Positions 44,770 to 53,145 of a stretch of DNA of 64,000 nucleotides are shown one piece after another. A program made the translations under genes and the position numbers. The stretch is from Alphaproteobacteria bacterium (GTDB lineage Bacteria > Pseudomonadota > Alphaproteobacteria > UBA8366 > Aestuariispiraceae), in the NCBI GenBank assembly GCA_030065235.1, contig JASJDC010000005.1, forward strand, positions 186,001 through 250,000, in the 5' to 3' direction. The notes beneath the pieces are model-generated. The model was not told the origin of the DNA and did not search any database. It saw nothing but the letters and a program-made list of their open reading frames with translations. The stretch's first letter is position 1. Each line of letters begins with the position of its first letter.

Positions 44770-46203
44770 ATGACTCCGGAGGAATTCAGAACCCACGCCC
44801 ACAAGATGGTCGATTGGGTGGCGGACTACATGACCGGGGTCGAGAGCTATCCGGTTCGCTCGCGCGCGCGCCCAGGCGAGAGCGCCGCCAAGCTGCCGGC
44901 CGCGCCGCCGATCGACGGCGAGCCGATGGCGGCGATCTTCGATGATTTCAAGCGCGATGTCCTACCGGGCATGACCCATTGGCAGCATCCCAGTTTCTTC
45001 GCCTATTTCACGGCGAATTCCAGTCCGCCCTCTGTCCTGGCGGAGATGCTGACCGCGACCTTGGGCGCGCAATGCATGCTGTGGCAAACCTCGCCGATGG
45101 CGACCGAGATGGAGACCGTGGTCCTCGATTGGCTGCGCCAGATGACCGGCTTGCCAGACGGCCTGCATGGGGTGATCCAGGACTCGGCCTCCAGCGCCAT
45201 TCTCTGCGCTATCCTGACGGCGCGCGAACGCGCGACCGGCTGGCGCGGCAATGAAGCCGGGCTGCGCGGACTTGAAAAGCTGACCGCCTATACGTCGGGC
45301 GAGACACATACCTCAACCGAGAAAGGGATCAAGATCGCGGGGCTCGGTGTGGAGAACCTGCGCAAACTGCCGGTCGACTCGCATTTCGCGGTCATGCCGG
45401 ACGCGTTGGAGCGGATGATCGTCGCCGACATTCAGGCGGGATTTCGACCGACGATCGTCGTCGCCTCCTTGGGCGCGACCGGCGTCGGCGCGGTCGATCC
45501 ATTGCGCGCGATCGGCGAGATCTGCCAGCGACACGGCGTCTTCCTGCATGTCGATGCGGCCTGGGCCGGCAGCGCCTGGATTCTGCCTGAGACGCGCTGG
45601 ATGCTGGAGGGAATCGAGTTCGCGGACAGTCTGGTCTTCAACCCGCATAAATGGCTGTTCACGAATTTCGACTGTGCGGCGCATTACGTGAAGGACCCGG
45701 AGGACCTGATCCGGACCCTCACGATCCTGCCGGAATATCTGAAATCGCCGGAGCAAGGCCAGGTCATCGACTATCGCGACTGGAGCGTGCCGTTGGGCCG
45801 CCGGTTCCGGGCGCTGAAACTGTGGTTCGTGATCCGCTCCTACGGCGTGTCAGGGCTGCAGGAGATGGTCCGGCGCCACATCGCTTGGGCGGCGGACCTG
45901 GAATCCTGGATCGCGGCGGATGCGGAATTCGAGCTGGTTGCGCCGCGTTCCCTGGCGCTGGTGACGTTCCGATACCGACCGGCCGGCGCCGTCGGGGAAG
46001 ACGCGCTCAACCGGCTGAATGCAGCGCTCGTCGCCCGGATCAACGACGATGGCCGGATCTATCTGACCCAGACCCTGGTCGGCGAGACATACGCCATCCG
46101 CTTCAATATCGGCCAGACCTGGACCGAGCGCCGCCATGTCGAGGCGGGCTGGGCCGTGGTCAAAGACCTCGCCGGTCGCATTTCGGACCAGGAAACGGTC
46201 TAA
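44770..46203 (+). CDS. PLP-dependent aromatic amino acid decarboxylase
   Basis: This 477-residue group II decarboxylase belongs to the aromatic-L-amino-acid decarboxylase family. The opening MTPEEFRTHAHKMVDWVADYM, the segment HWQHPSFFAYFTANSSPPSVLAEML, and the PLP lysine in NPHKWLFTNFDC identify it. Length agrees with DOPA/tryptophan decarboxylases. The substrate is probably tryptophan, tyrosine or phenylalanine. The open frame extends far upstream over betB, but coding similarity begins at 44770. Confidence 0.93.
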   Translation: MTPEEFRTHAHKMVDWVADYMTGVESYPVRSRARPGESAAKLPAAPPIDGEPMAAIFDDFKRDVLPGMTHWQHPSFFAYFTANSSPPSVLAEMLTATLGAQCMLWQTSPMATEMETVVLDWLRQMTGLPDGLHGVIQDSASSAILCAILTARERATGWRGNEAGLRGLEKLTAYTSGETHTSTEKGIKIAGLGVENLRKLPVDSHFAVMPDALERMIVADIQAGFRPTIVVASLGATGVGAVDPLRAIGEICQRHGVFLHVDAAWAGSAWILPETRWMLEGIEFADSLVFNPHKWLFTNFDCAAHYVKDPEDLIRTLTILPEYLKSPEQGQVIDYRDWSVPLGRRFRALKLWFVIRSYGVSGLQEMVRRHIAWAADLESWIAADAEFELVAPRSLALVTFRYRPAGAVGEDALNRLNAALVARINDDGRIYLTQTLVGETYAIRFNIGQTWTERRHVEAGWAVVKDLAGRISDQETV

Positions 46204-46230
46204 TTCCCGCGGCTTGGTTCAGCTTGTTCA

Positions 46231-46665
46231 CTATTCGCCGCGTTCTTGCATCTCGCGGCGGCGCATCGGCATGGCGTCGATCAGCGGATACAGCGTGGCG
46301 TCCAGCACGACCGGCGCGTTCTGTCGCAGTTTCACGCCGCCATCCTTGCCGATCAGAAGCGCTGCGAATCCGGTTGCCTTCACGCCCAACGCATCACGCA
46401 GCGTCTGCGGGGCGACAGGGCCGCCGGGCAACGCGACCGGCGCATTGCCGACCCCTTCCAACACGATCAGGTCGCGCTCCTGCAAGCCGTTGGGATCGTC
46501 CGCCAGGATCGCGCGCTGTTCGATCAGTTTGGGATCGGATGGCCCGTCCGCCAGCACCACCAGCAGCCGGTTCTCCCAACGATAGGCCGCCAGCAGATCC
46601 GCCGAGGCCGCGCCGGGCGCGAGCGCGGCGCCGATCAACGCAAGACCGGCGAGGGTGCGGCGCAT
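46231..46665 (-). CDS. DUF4174 exported protein
   Basis: This 144-residue protein has a signal peptide (about 1-22, ending ASA) and a DUF4174 domain, seen in YRWENRLLVVLADG and LLIGKDGGVKLR. The domain is thioredoxin-like without a CxxC pair. Function is unknown; location is periplasmic. It starts 3 bp after the hydroxyacid dehydrogenase stop and is convergent with the decarboxylase gene. Confidence 0.85.
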   Translation of the reverse strand: MRRTLAGLALIGAALAPGAASADLLAAYRWENRLLVVLADGPSDPKLIEQRAILADDPNGLQERDLIVLEGVGNAPVALPGGPVAPQTLRDALGVKATGFAALLIGKDGGVKLRQNAPVVLDATLYPLIDAMPMRRREMQERGE

Positions 46666-46668
46666 CGT

Positions 46669-47619
46669 TCAGATGACCGAACTGACGGGCGGGTGGCCGT
46701 TCAGGATGTCGATGACATGCTGGACCACCGTGTCACCGCTGCGCCGTCCGGAATCCGCCGTCGCCGCGCCGATATGCGGTGTCGACAGAAAATTCGGCAG
46801 GCTGAACAGCGGGTGATCGACCGGCGGCGGCTCTTGAACGAAAACGTCGGACCCGGCGGCGGCGATGCGGCTCGCAGACAGCGCCTCATAAAGCGCCGCC
46901 TCATCGACTACGCCGCCGCGGGCGCAATTCACAATCAAGGCGCCCATGGGCAGCAGATCGATCTCAGCCGCGCCGATCATGCCGCGCGTCTCGTCGGTCA
47001 GCGGGACATGCATGCACAGGATGTCGGTCGCGCGCAGCAAGGCCTCCAGGCTGGTCATGCGATGCACGCCCAACGCTTCGAACGGGCTGTCGCCGATATA
47101 GGGGTCATAGGCCGAGACATGGCAGTTGAAGCCGAGCCGGAAGATCGGCGCCGTCTTGCGCCCGACATTGCCCAGCCCGACGATCCCAACACGCCGGCCG
47201 GCGATCTCGAAGCCCTTCCAATTCAGCGTGTCGCCGGCGGCGCCTTGGCGCATCGCCGTTTCCGCGGGTCGCGTGTTGCGGGCGGCGGCGATGGCGAACA
47301 TCACCGCTAGCTCGGCGACGGATTGGGCGTTGGTGCCCGGCGTGTTGATCACCGCGACGCCCTTCGCCTTCGCGGCCTTCAGGTCGATATGGTCGACGCC
47401 GATGCCGTGTTTCGCGATCAGCTTGATATGTTTGGCCGCGGCGATCGCTTCGCCGGTGATCGGAGTCGTGCGGGTGATGATCGCGTGCGCGTGCTCGGTC
47501 CAGTCCGCGGCCGCCGGATCATCGTGCCGGGTCACCAGACACTGGGCCTCCAGCGCTTCCAACGCATGCGGCGCGATCGAATCGATCACGGTAACTCGCC
47601 ATTTTGTCTGATCCGCCAT
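46669..47619 (-). CDS. D-2-hydroxyacid dehydrogenase (SerA-like)
   Basis: This 316-residue NAD-dependent dehydrogenase has the Rossmann motif VGIVGLGNVGRKTAPI, the substrate-site segment KHGIGVDHIDLKAAKAKGVAVINTPGTNAQSVAELA, and the catalytic His in TPHIGAATADS. It lacks the ACT regulatory domain of classical SerA, so it may use another 2-hydroxyacid rather than 3-phosphoglycerate. It lies in a minus-strand series with purine salvage and dehalogenase-like genes. Confidence 0.9.
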   Translation of the reverse strand: MADQTKWRVTVIDSIAPHALEALEAQCLVTRHDDPAAADWTEHAHAIITRTTPITGEAIAAAKHIKLIAKHGIGVDHIDLKAAKAKGVAVINTPGTNAQSVAELAVMFAIAAARNTRPAETAMRQGAAGDTLNWKGFEIAGRRVGIVGLGNVGRKTAPIFRLGFNCHVSAYDPYIGDSPFEALGVHRMTSLEALLRATDILCMHVPLTDETRGMIGAAEIDLLPMGALIVNCARGGVVDEAALYEALSASRIAAAGSDVFVQEPPPVDHPLFSLPNFLSTPHIGAATADSGRRSGDTVVQHVIDILNGHPPVSSVI

Positions 47620-47676
47620 CGCTTTCGCGCTCCCCGGCCGCCTCGGGTGAGGTTATCGGGGAAGCCGTGTGAGAAC

Positions 47677-48708
47677 TCAATACGATCGCGCCGCCTCTTC
47701 GACCGCGGCGATATGGCGCTGCTTTTCCGCGTTGGACAGGAAGGAGGCTGCGAATGAGTTTTTGGCCAGTGTGACCAGGTCTTCGGCTTCCAGCTTAAGA
47801 GGGCCGGCGATCGCTTTGTAGTTGTCCCCGACATAGCCGCCGAAATAGGACGGATCGTCCGAATTCACCGTGACGAGAATGCCGGCGTCGAGCGCGCGTT
47901 TGACCGGACTGTCCGCAAGGCTGGGAATGCCCTTCAGCCGCAGGTTGGAGAGCGGGCACATGGTCAGCGGCGTTTGCTGTTTCGCCAGTCGCGCGGTCAG
48001 CGCCGGGTCGTCTAATGCGCTGACGCCATGATCGACCCGCTGGACTTGAAGGTCGTCCAGCGCGCCGGCCACATAAGCGGCGGGCCCTTCCTCGCCCGCA
48101 TGCGCCACCGGGATGAAGCCTTCCTGGCGCGCTTCGGCGAAGACGCGGGAGAAGAGCGCGGGCGGCAAGCCTTTCTCCGACGAATCCAGGCCGACGCCGG
48201 CGATCCTGTCCTTGTGCTTGCAGGCGCAGGCCAGGGCTTCGAAAGCGCTCTCTTCGGGCAGGTGGCGCAGGAAACACATAATCAGCTTAGAGGTGATCCC
48301 TAACGACGTGCGTCCATGCTCCAGCCCAGCGGAAATCCCGTCCAAGACGGTCTCGAAGGCGACGCCGCGTTCCGTATGGGCTTGCGGGTCGAAGAATATC
48401 TCGGCATGGCGCACGCCCTGGTCGGCGGCCTTCTCCAGATAGGCGACGGTCAGGTCTCGGAAATCCTGTTCATTGATCAACACCGACATGCCGAGATAGT
48501 AGATATCGAGAAAGTCCTGCAGCGAGTCGAACTGATAGGCGCGCCGGACATCCTCGACGGTCTCGTAGGGGAGGCTCACGCCGTTCCGTTCAGCCAGCGC
48601 CAGCATCATCTCCGGCTCCAGCGTGCCTTCGATATGCAGGTGCAACTCAGCTTTGGGCAGCGCGTCGATTAACTGGTTCAAGGCCGGGGCGCGATCCGTC
48701 TCATTCAT
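47677..48708 (-). CDS. Adenine deaminase (adenosine deaminase superfamily)
   Basis: This 343-residue zinc hydrolase has H23-x-H25 in ELHLHIEGTLEP, HAGEEGP, VDHGVSALDD and VNSDDPSYFGGYVG, which together supply the metal and catalytic residues. The motifs GVGLDSSEKGLPP and MCFLRHLPEE, and the length, fit the adenine deaminase subgroup (yeast AAH1-like) better than true adenosine deaminase. It would convert adenine to hypoxanthine for salvage. Adenosine activity cannot be excluded. Confidence 0.88.
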   Translation of the reverse strand: MNETDRAPALNQLIDALPKAELHLHIEGTLEPEMMLALAERNGVSLPYETVEDVRRAYQFDSLQDFLDIYYLGMSVLINEQDFRDLTVAYLEKAADQGVRHAEIFFDPQAHTERGVAFETVLDGISAGLEHGRTSLGITSKLIMCFLRHLPEESAFEALACACKHKDRIAGVGLDSSEKGLPPALFSRVFAEARQEGFIPVAHAGEEGPAAYVAGALDDLQVQRVDHGVSALDDPALTARLAKQQTPLTMCPLSNLRLKGIPSLADSPVKRALDAGILVTVNSDDPSYFGGYVGDNYKAIAGPLKLEAEDLVTLAKNSFAASFLSNAEKQRHIAAVEEAARSY

Positions 48709-48755
48709 ATGCTTCTACCTCTTTTATTTGCTTTTGCTCACCTGCCCCGGCTGTC

Positions 48756-49454
48756 TCAGCAGCCGAGCTTGTCAGCCGCGTCGTTCAGGTCTTCGACAAC
48801 GAGGTCCCAATCCTCCGCCGGTTCCAGATCGATCGTCTGGCCGGGGCCGTGTTCGGTTGGGCGTGGGACAAAGATCGTCTTATAGCCGACCGTGCGCGCC
48901 GCCTGCAGGTCGTTGTTGTGGGCCGCGACAAGGGCGACTTCTTCGGGCGGCAGGTCTAGCGCGGCGGCGGACCGCAAATAGGATTCCGGCGTCGGCTTAT
49001 AGGCCTGCGCGACCTCGGCCCCAAGGATGACGTCCCAGGGCAGGCCGCCATACTTCGCCAGGTTCACCATCAGCGAGATATTGCCGTTCGACAGCGTCCC
49101 GAGGATGTATCGCGTCTTCAGCCGTGTCAGGCCTGAGACGCTGTCCGGCCAAGGCGGCAGCCGGCGCCAGGCGAAATTCAGGTCCGCAAGCGCTGGTTCG
49201 GGGATCCCCGTGACGCCATGCCGGGCGAGCACCGTATCCAGATTTTCGCGATGCAGCGTATCCAGTTTGACGAAGGCGCGGCCGCCGCTGCGCACGCGCT
49301 CCATGGCCGGCTGATAGAGCGCCCGCCAATCGTCGGCGAATTGCGGCCAGTCGAGGGATACGCCGTGCGCTGCGCCGAAGGCCTCGCCCGCGCGGATGAT
49401 CCCGGTGCGCCAATCGACCACAGTGCCGAAGATGTCGAACAACAGTGCTTTCAT
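48756..49454 (-). CDS. Type II haloacid dehalogenase-like HAD hydrolase
   Basis: This 232-residue HAD protein has the nucleophile Asp in LLFDIFGTVVDW, motif II in LGTLSNGNISL, the Lys in AQAYKPTPESYL, and motif III in VALVAAHNNDL. These fit L-2-haloacid dehalogenases (type II), which hydrolyse 2-haloalkanoates. The start at 49454 (MKALLFD) has AAGGGG upstream; the in-frame extension to 49589 has no family match. Activity on haloacids is inferred from family only. Confidence 0.88.
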   Translation of the reverse strand: MKALLFDIFGTVVDWRTGIIRAGEAFGAAHGVSLDWPQFADDWRALYQPAMERVRSGGRAFVKLDTLHRENLDTVLARHGVTGIPEPALADLNFAWRRLPPWPDSVSGLTRLKTRYILGTLSNGNISLMVNLAKYGGLPWDVILGAEVAQAYKPTPESYLRSAAALDLPPEEVALVAAHNNDLQAARTVGYKTIFVPRPTEHGPGQTIDLEPAEDWDLVVEDLNDAADKLGC

Positions 49455-49500
49455 GCGGCCCCTTTCGCGAACCCTGCACGCTGAGGCCAATCCAGCGGCT

Positions 49501-50301
49501 TCATACTCCGAGATGGTCGCGAAGATGCTGAAGCAACGCGGTCGGCTCAAGGTCGGGCAGCGATTCATAGTCAATCCGCCGGCCGACATCGACGCGCACC
49601 GGCTTGTCCAACTTGTTGCGCACCTCGTTCAGCAAAAGGCCGATCCGCAAGACTTCCGCGTGCCGGGCGGCCATCTGGTAAGGCCAGGAATTCTTGCCGT
49701 GGAACCGCACCGGCAGAACGTCGCATTTTGACGCTTGGATCAGCTTTCCGGTCATCGGTTTCCAGTCATGGTCGCGCACCGGCTCGTTTCGTCTTTGCGA
49801 CCAAGCGACGGCGCCGGCGGGAAAGATGCCGACCACGCCGCCCTTCTTCAGGATGTCGGCCGCCTGCCGCCGTGTCTCGACATTGCGGCGTGCGGCGCCT
49901 GGCGTCTCGGAGAAGTCGATCGCCAGCAGGTTCGGCGTCAGGGTCGGCTCCTGCAGCAGGAGACCATGGGCGATGACCCGGAAGGCGGGATCGATGCGCG
50001 AGGCGATCCAGGATAGAACGATCCCGTCCACCACGCCGAACGGATGGTTCGCGATAATCAAGAGACCCTTGCCGTCGCGTTTTGTCTCGGGCGAGACCCG
50101 CGCCTGAAAGGTGACGCCGAGATATTGAACCGCCCGGTCCCAGGCCCGCGGGCCTGTCACCCTATCGCCGGTGCGCAGATATCGCCGATAGCGGCGCCGC
50201 AAGGCGGCGCGACCGGTCACCCCTTCGACGGCTTTGATCACGATCCGCTGCATCGCTGGCATGTGCGGGTCGGCATAGGTGATTTCGACCGGTTCTCGCA
50301 T
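49501..50301 (-). CDS. Lysophospholipid acyltransferase-like protein
   Basis: This protein of about 266 residues carries the acyltransferase motif IIANHPFGVVDG, a His followed by Asp as in the PlsC/hemolysin-type family, and GIFPAGAVAW as the second block. It probably transfers acyl chains to lysophospholipids or ornithine lipids at the inner membrane. The start is uncertain: ATG 50301 gives MREPVEITY, while a longer frame begins at a TTG (50376). Confidence 0.85.
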   Translation of the reverse strand: MREPVEITYADPHMPAMQRIVIKAVEGVTGRAALRRRYRRYLRTGDRVTGPRAWDRAVQYLGVTFQARVSPETKRDGKGLLIIANHPFGVVDGIVLSWIASRIDPAFRVIAHGLLLQEPTLTPNLLAIDFSETPGAARRNVETRRQAADILKKGGVVGIFPAGAVAWSQRRNEPVRDHDWKPMTGKLIQASKCDVLPVRFHGKNSWPYQMAARHAEVLRIGLLLNEVRNKLDKPVRVDVGRRIDYESLPDLEPTALLQHLRDHLGV

Positions 50302-50450
50302 CGGGTCTGTCAACGGCTCTGGGTCGTTTATGGCGTTTGCCGGGCTAGGGATGGCGAAAATCCCGCTCCGCCGCAAGCAAAAGCGACCGCTACGCCGATT
50401 CGCGCGGGTCCGTCAGGCCTCGCGGCGCGACCACCGCTCTTGGCCTGCCG

Positions 50451-50515
50451 GTTCGGGCCAGTGGTTCGGGCCAGTGGTTCGGGCCAGTGGTTCGGGCTAG
50501 TGGTTCGGGTTACTG
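50451..50515. repeat. Five tandem copies of a 13-bp unit
   Basis: The unit GTTCGGGCCAGTG occurs three times exactly (50451-50489), then as GTTCGGGCTAGTG (50490-50502) and GTTCGGGTTACTG (50503-50515). The last copy contains the stop codon of the minus-strand carboxypeptidase gene (TAA at 50510-50512). The repeat lies in the gap before the acyltransferase gene. It looks like local slippage duplication. Confidence 0.9.
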
Positions 50516-51991
50516 GCGCTCGGCAAGTTGCGCGTTACGCGCCGGCGCGAAGGGAACGCAATCGATCCGCGCCGTCTTGAGAATCTTACAAGCGGATTGA
50601 GCGTCGGTCTTGGTCAGGCCCGAGAGGCGCGACCGATATAGTTTCCGACTGGTGTTTCGGGTCGGCGCCAGGACGACCTCCGTATGGGTCCAAAGCGGCC
50701 CCAGGGCGTCACGCGCGCTCTCGGCTGCGCGGCGGGCGCGGGTCACCGACCGGAAAGCGCCGACCTGCACAAGCCAAGCGCCCTGTTCGACGCGCTTCGG
50801 CGCCGGGGCCGCAGGCAAGGGCGCGCGGATCGCCGTGGCCCCTTGTTCCGCCGCGAGCGCCGCGACCAGCGTTTCCGAAGTGGTGGACAACCGCCGCCCC
50901 AGCGCGACGCGCTGACTGGGGGCGCCGCCTTGCCGTTCGACCGACGCGAGGGCTTCGGCGATCCGTGTCGTGAAAGGCGCAGGCGGGGCCGCCGCCCGAT
51001 CGCTTTCAAGCAGATCGAAGGGATTGGCGACTTCCGGCGCAACCGCGGTGCTCGGCGCGCGCGGCGCTGTCGGCGCGGCCGTCGCAACCGTGGCCAGACG
51101 TGTGCGCTCTTCCGCCGCGGCGAGGGCGAGCCGGGTCTTGCTCGAGATCGGGGCCCGTATAGCGACGGCGCCGCTGCGACGATAGGCGTCATCCAGCAGC
51201 TTGATCATGTGCCGGTCGCGGCTTTTAGCCGAGCGCCCGCCGAAGACGACGCCGATCATCCGGCGCCCGTTGCGCTCGACCGACGCGACCAGATTGAACC
51301 CGGCCGCCCCGATATAGCCCGTTTTGATACCGTCGGAGCCCTTATACTGAGCCAACAGATTATTGTGATTCTTATAGGTCTTGCCGCGATAGGTGAATTT
51401 CTGACGCGAGAACAGGTTGTAGTAGCCTGGGAAGTCAGCGCGGATGCGCAACGCCAGGGTCGCCATGTCGCGGGCGGTGGATTTCTGACGGCGATTATAG
51501 AGGCCCGAAGCGTTGCGGAATGTAGTGTTCTTCATGCCGATTGCGCGCGCCCGTTGCGTCATGTCCCTTGCAAAATCGATCTCGGTCCCGCCCAAGGCCT
51601 CGGCCACCACGACAGCCGCGTCGTTGGCTGATTTCGTAACCAGGGCCAGAATTGCGTCGCGCACCGTGATTGTCTGGCCACGCTTCAGGCCCAGCTTGCT
51701 CGCTGGCATGCCGGCGGCGCGACGCGACACAGGCAAGCGTTGATCCAGCGTCAGCGCGCCCCGCTCAACCGCGTCGAACACCATGTAGAGCGTCATGATC
51801 TTTGTCAGCGACGCAGGATGGCGTTTGGACGATGCGTGCCGCGCGTGCATAACCGCGCCGGTGTCGGCGTCCATGATCAGGGAGGCGTATTTGTTCGCCA
51901 AGCCGGGCGCTGTCGAGGTCATCAGTACCGCGACGCTAAACGCCAGTATTGTCAGGCTTCGAGTTAAATATCCGATAAGCGAAGACGCCAT
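50510..51991 (-). CDS. D-alanyl-D-alanine carboxypeptidase with SPOR domain
   Basis: This 493-residue exported penicillin-binding protein trims peptidoglycan stem peptides. The signal or anchor segment lies at about 10-32. Active-site motifs are SLTK (S61-K64), SANDA (SxN), and KTGYIGAAG (KTG). An Ala/Pro-rich linker leads to a C-terminal SPOR domain (AWLVQVGAFRSVTRARRAAE), which binds denuded glycan at the septum. The combination suggests a division-site carboxypeptidase. The start 51991 has GGGAAAG upstream. Its stop codon lies within the tandem repeat. Confidence 0.93.
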   Translation of the reverse strand: MASSLIGYLTRSLTILAFSVAVLMTSTAPGLANKYASLIMDADTGAVMHARHASSKRHPASLTKIMTLYMVFDAVERGALTLDQRLPVSRRAAGMPASKLGLKRGQTITVRDAILALVTKSANDAAVVVAEALGGTEIDFARDMTQRARAIGMKNTTFRNASGLYNRRQKSTARDMATLALRIRADFPGYYNLFSRQKFTYRGKTYKNHNNLLAQYKGSDGIKTGYIGAAGFNLVASVERNGRRMIGVVFGGRSAKSRDRHMIKLLDDAYRRSGAVAIRAPISSKTRLALAAAEERTRLATVATAAPTAPRAPSTAVAPEVANPFDLLESDRAAAPPAPFTTRIAEALASVERQGGAPSQRVALGRRLSTTSETLVAALAAEQGATAIRAPLPAAPAPKRVEQGAWLVQVGAFRSVTRARRAAESARDALGPLWTHTEVVLAPTRNTSRKLYRSRLSGLTKTDAQSACKILKTARIDCVPFAPARNAQLAERQ

Positions 51992-52023
51992 AATTACTTT
52001 CCCGTTATTACAACGCGTCCCGC

Positions 52024-52072
52024 CACTATTGAACTCATACCTCTCGGACACGGATATAGACGATCAATAGTG
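52024..52072. promoter_or_regulatory. Spaced 9-bp inverted repeat in divergent promoter region
   Basis: CACTATTGA (52024-52032) and TCAATAGTG (52064-52072) are exact reverse complements separated by 31 bp, between the carboxypeptidase and lipoprotein genes. TTGAAC (52029-52034) with GATATA about 18 bp further could be a plus-strand promoter inside it. The half-sites may bind a regulator or form a long-loop hairpin. Confidence 0.45.
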
Positions 52073-52131
52073 AAAAGTCTATGAAAACAGAGAAATATCT
52101 TGGTCAGGCTCGATCCGACAGGCGGGGACGC

Positions 52132-52863
52132 ATGCATAGAACCATGACGGTGAAACTGGTCGCTCTGGCCGCGGCCTTGATTGTATCGCTGGCGGGCTGT
52201 GGCGTGACCCGCAGCACCGGCGAAATCGACTCGCCGATTCAACGGAAGCTCACCTGGGCGGATTTCATGAGCGGCGGCGACCTGCGGCGCTCTTGCGCGT
52301 TGAGCGGGGGCGATCGGTACCGCCTTGTATTCAATGCGAACCGCGCGAGACAGGTGCGGATCTATGATGTCGATTTCACTCGCGACAGTCTGCGCATCCG
52401 CATACTTCAGCCGAATGTGATCGCCGATATCCAACTCACGCTCGCCGGTGTGAAAGCCTTGACGGCGCCGGAGCAAGCGCGGGCCGTGCTGACGCCCGAG
52501 CAAGCCGCCCGGCTGCAGGAAGCGGTGCGGTTTGACACCGACTACACGCCGCAAACGGCCGAGACCCGTCTTTTGTCTGAAGAGTGGTTCTGGGCTCTCT
52601 CCGGCTGCCGCGACGGGCAGTTCGTCTTCCGCGTTTGGCTCAACCCGGAACCCAGCTTTCGCGCTTTGACCTTTCCGAATATGCTGTTCGCCGCGGACCA
52701 GACACGGGTTGCGGTGCGCGCCCCGCCGCCGGACGGTCCGCGGCCGATTAAATCCGGTTTTACACCGGAACGCGCCGCAAGCCGGAAATACTATGAGCTC
52801 TTCATCCAAGATCAGGCGCTCGTCATCGGTCAAGGATACGGGCGAACCGGCAATAACAGATAG
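52132..52863 (+). CDS. Putative lipoprotein, unrecognised family
   Basis: This protein of about 243 residues has a hydrophobic signal ending in the lipobox LAGC (C23 from the ATG at 52132), so it is probably lipid-anchored. The remainder is mixed alpha/beta with two further cysteines and no motif I recognise; SGGDLRRSCALSGGDRYRLVFNA and LSEEWFWALSGCRDGQFVFRVWLNPEP are distinctive. Starts at 52081 and 52144 are also possible. It is divergent from the carboxypeptidase gene, so envelope work is plausible. Confidence 0.72.
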   Translation: MHRTMTVKLVALAAALIVSLAGCGVTRSTGEIDSPIQRKLTWADFMSGGDLRRSCALSGGDRYRLVFNANRARQVRIYDVDFTRDSLRIRILQPNVIADIQLTLAGVKALTAPEQARAVLTPEQAARLQEAVRFDTDYTPQTAETRLLSEEWFWALSGCRDGQFVFRVWLNPEPSFRALTFPNMLFAADQTRVAVRAPPPDGPRPIKSGFTPERAASRKYYELFIQDQALVIGQGYGRTGNNR

Positions 52864-52911
52864 GCGTCGCGCCCGGCGTTCCGGCTCTTTGGTGCGGCGC
52901 AGCAGCCACAT

Positions 52912-52928
52912 ATTGTGCGCTGCACAAT
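52912..52928. promoter_or_regulatory. TGC-rich palindrome upstream of phasin promoter
   Basis: ATTGTGC-GCT-GCACAAT is a perfect 7-bp inverted repeat, ending 6 bp before the -35 box of the phasin gene. Its TGC/GCA symmetry resembles sites bound by PhaR, the polyhydroxyalkanoate-responsive repressor of phasin genes. Confidence 0.55.
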
Positions 52929-52934
52929 TTTCGC

Positions 52935-52965
52935 TTGACGGCGCGACTGAACAAGCTCATATACT
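52935..52965 (+). promoter_or_regulatory. Candidate phasin promoter
   Basis: TTGACG (52935-52940) and TATACT (52960-52965) are separated by 19 bp; an overlapping -10 two bases earlier gives 17 bp. It is the best promoter-like pair in the 282-bp gap before the phasin gene. Confidence 0.45.
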
Positions 52966-52978
52966 GCCACATCGACAT

Positions 52979-52993
52979 ATTGCGCTGCAGCAT
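52979..52993. promoter_or_regulatory. Second TGC-rich palindrome at the phasin transcription start
   Basis: ATTGCGCTGCAGCAT shares the core TGCGCTGCA with the upstream palindrome and lies where transcription would begin. A repressor bound here would block RNA polymerase. Confidence 0.45.
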
Positions 52994-53145
52994 CACAGTG
53001 ATGTCGCGTGCCGCAGCGATGCGCGTCGATTGGGGGTCACATGGCATTCGTTTCGAACGCGCAAAAGTGAAGGACGGCGCTGAATCCGCCGCCCGGTTTG
53101 GAGAAGCGTCCGCGCGTCGCGGACCCAGCAATGGAGAAAGATCCG

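Noticed and set aside
50451-50515. CRISPR-like or tRNA T-arm-like repeat
   Set aside because: Units are 13 bp and directly abutting with no spacers, and no tRNA fold surrounds the GGTTCGGGCC core.
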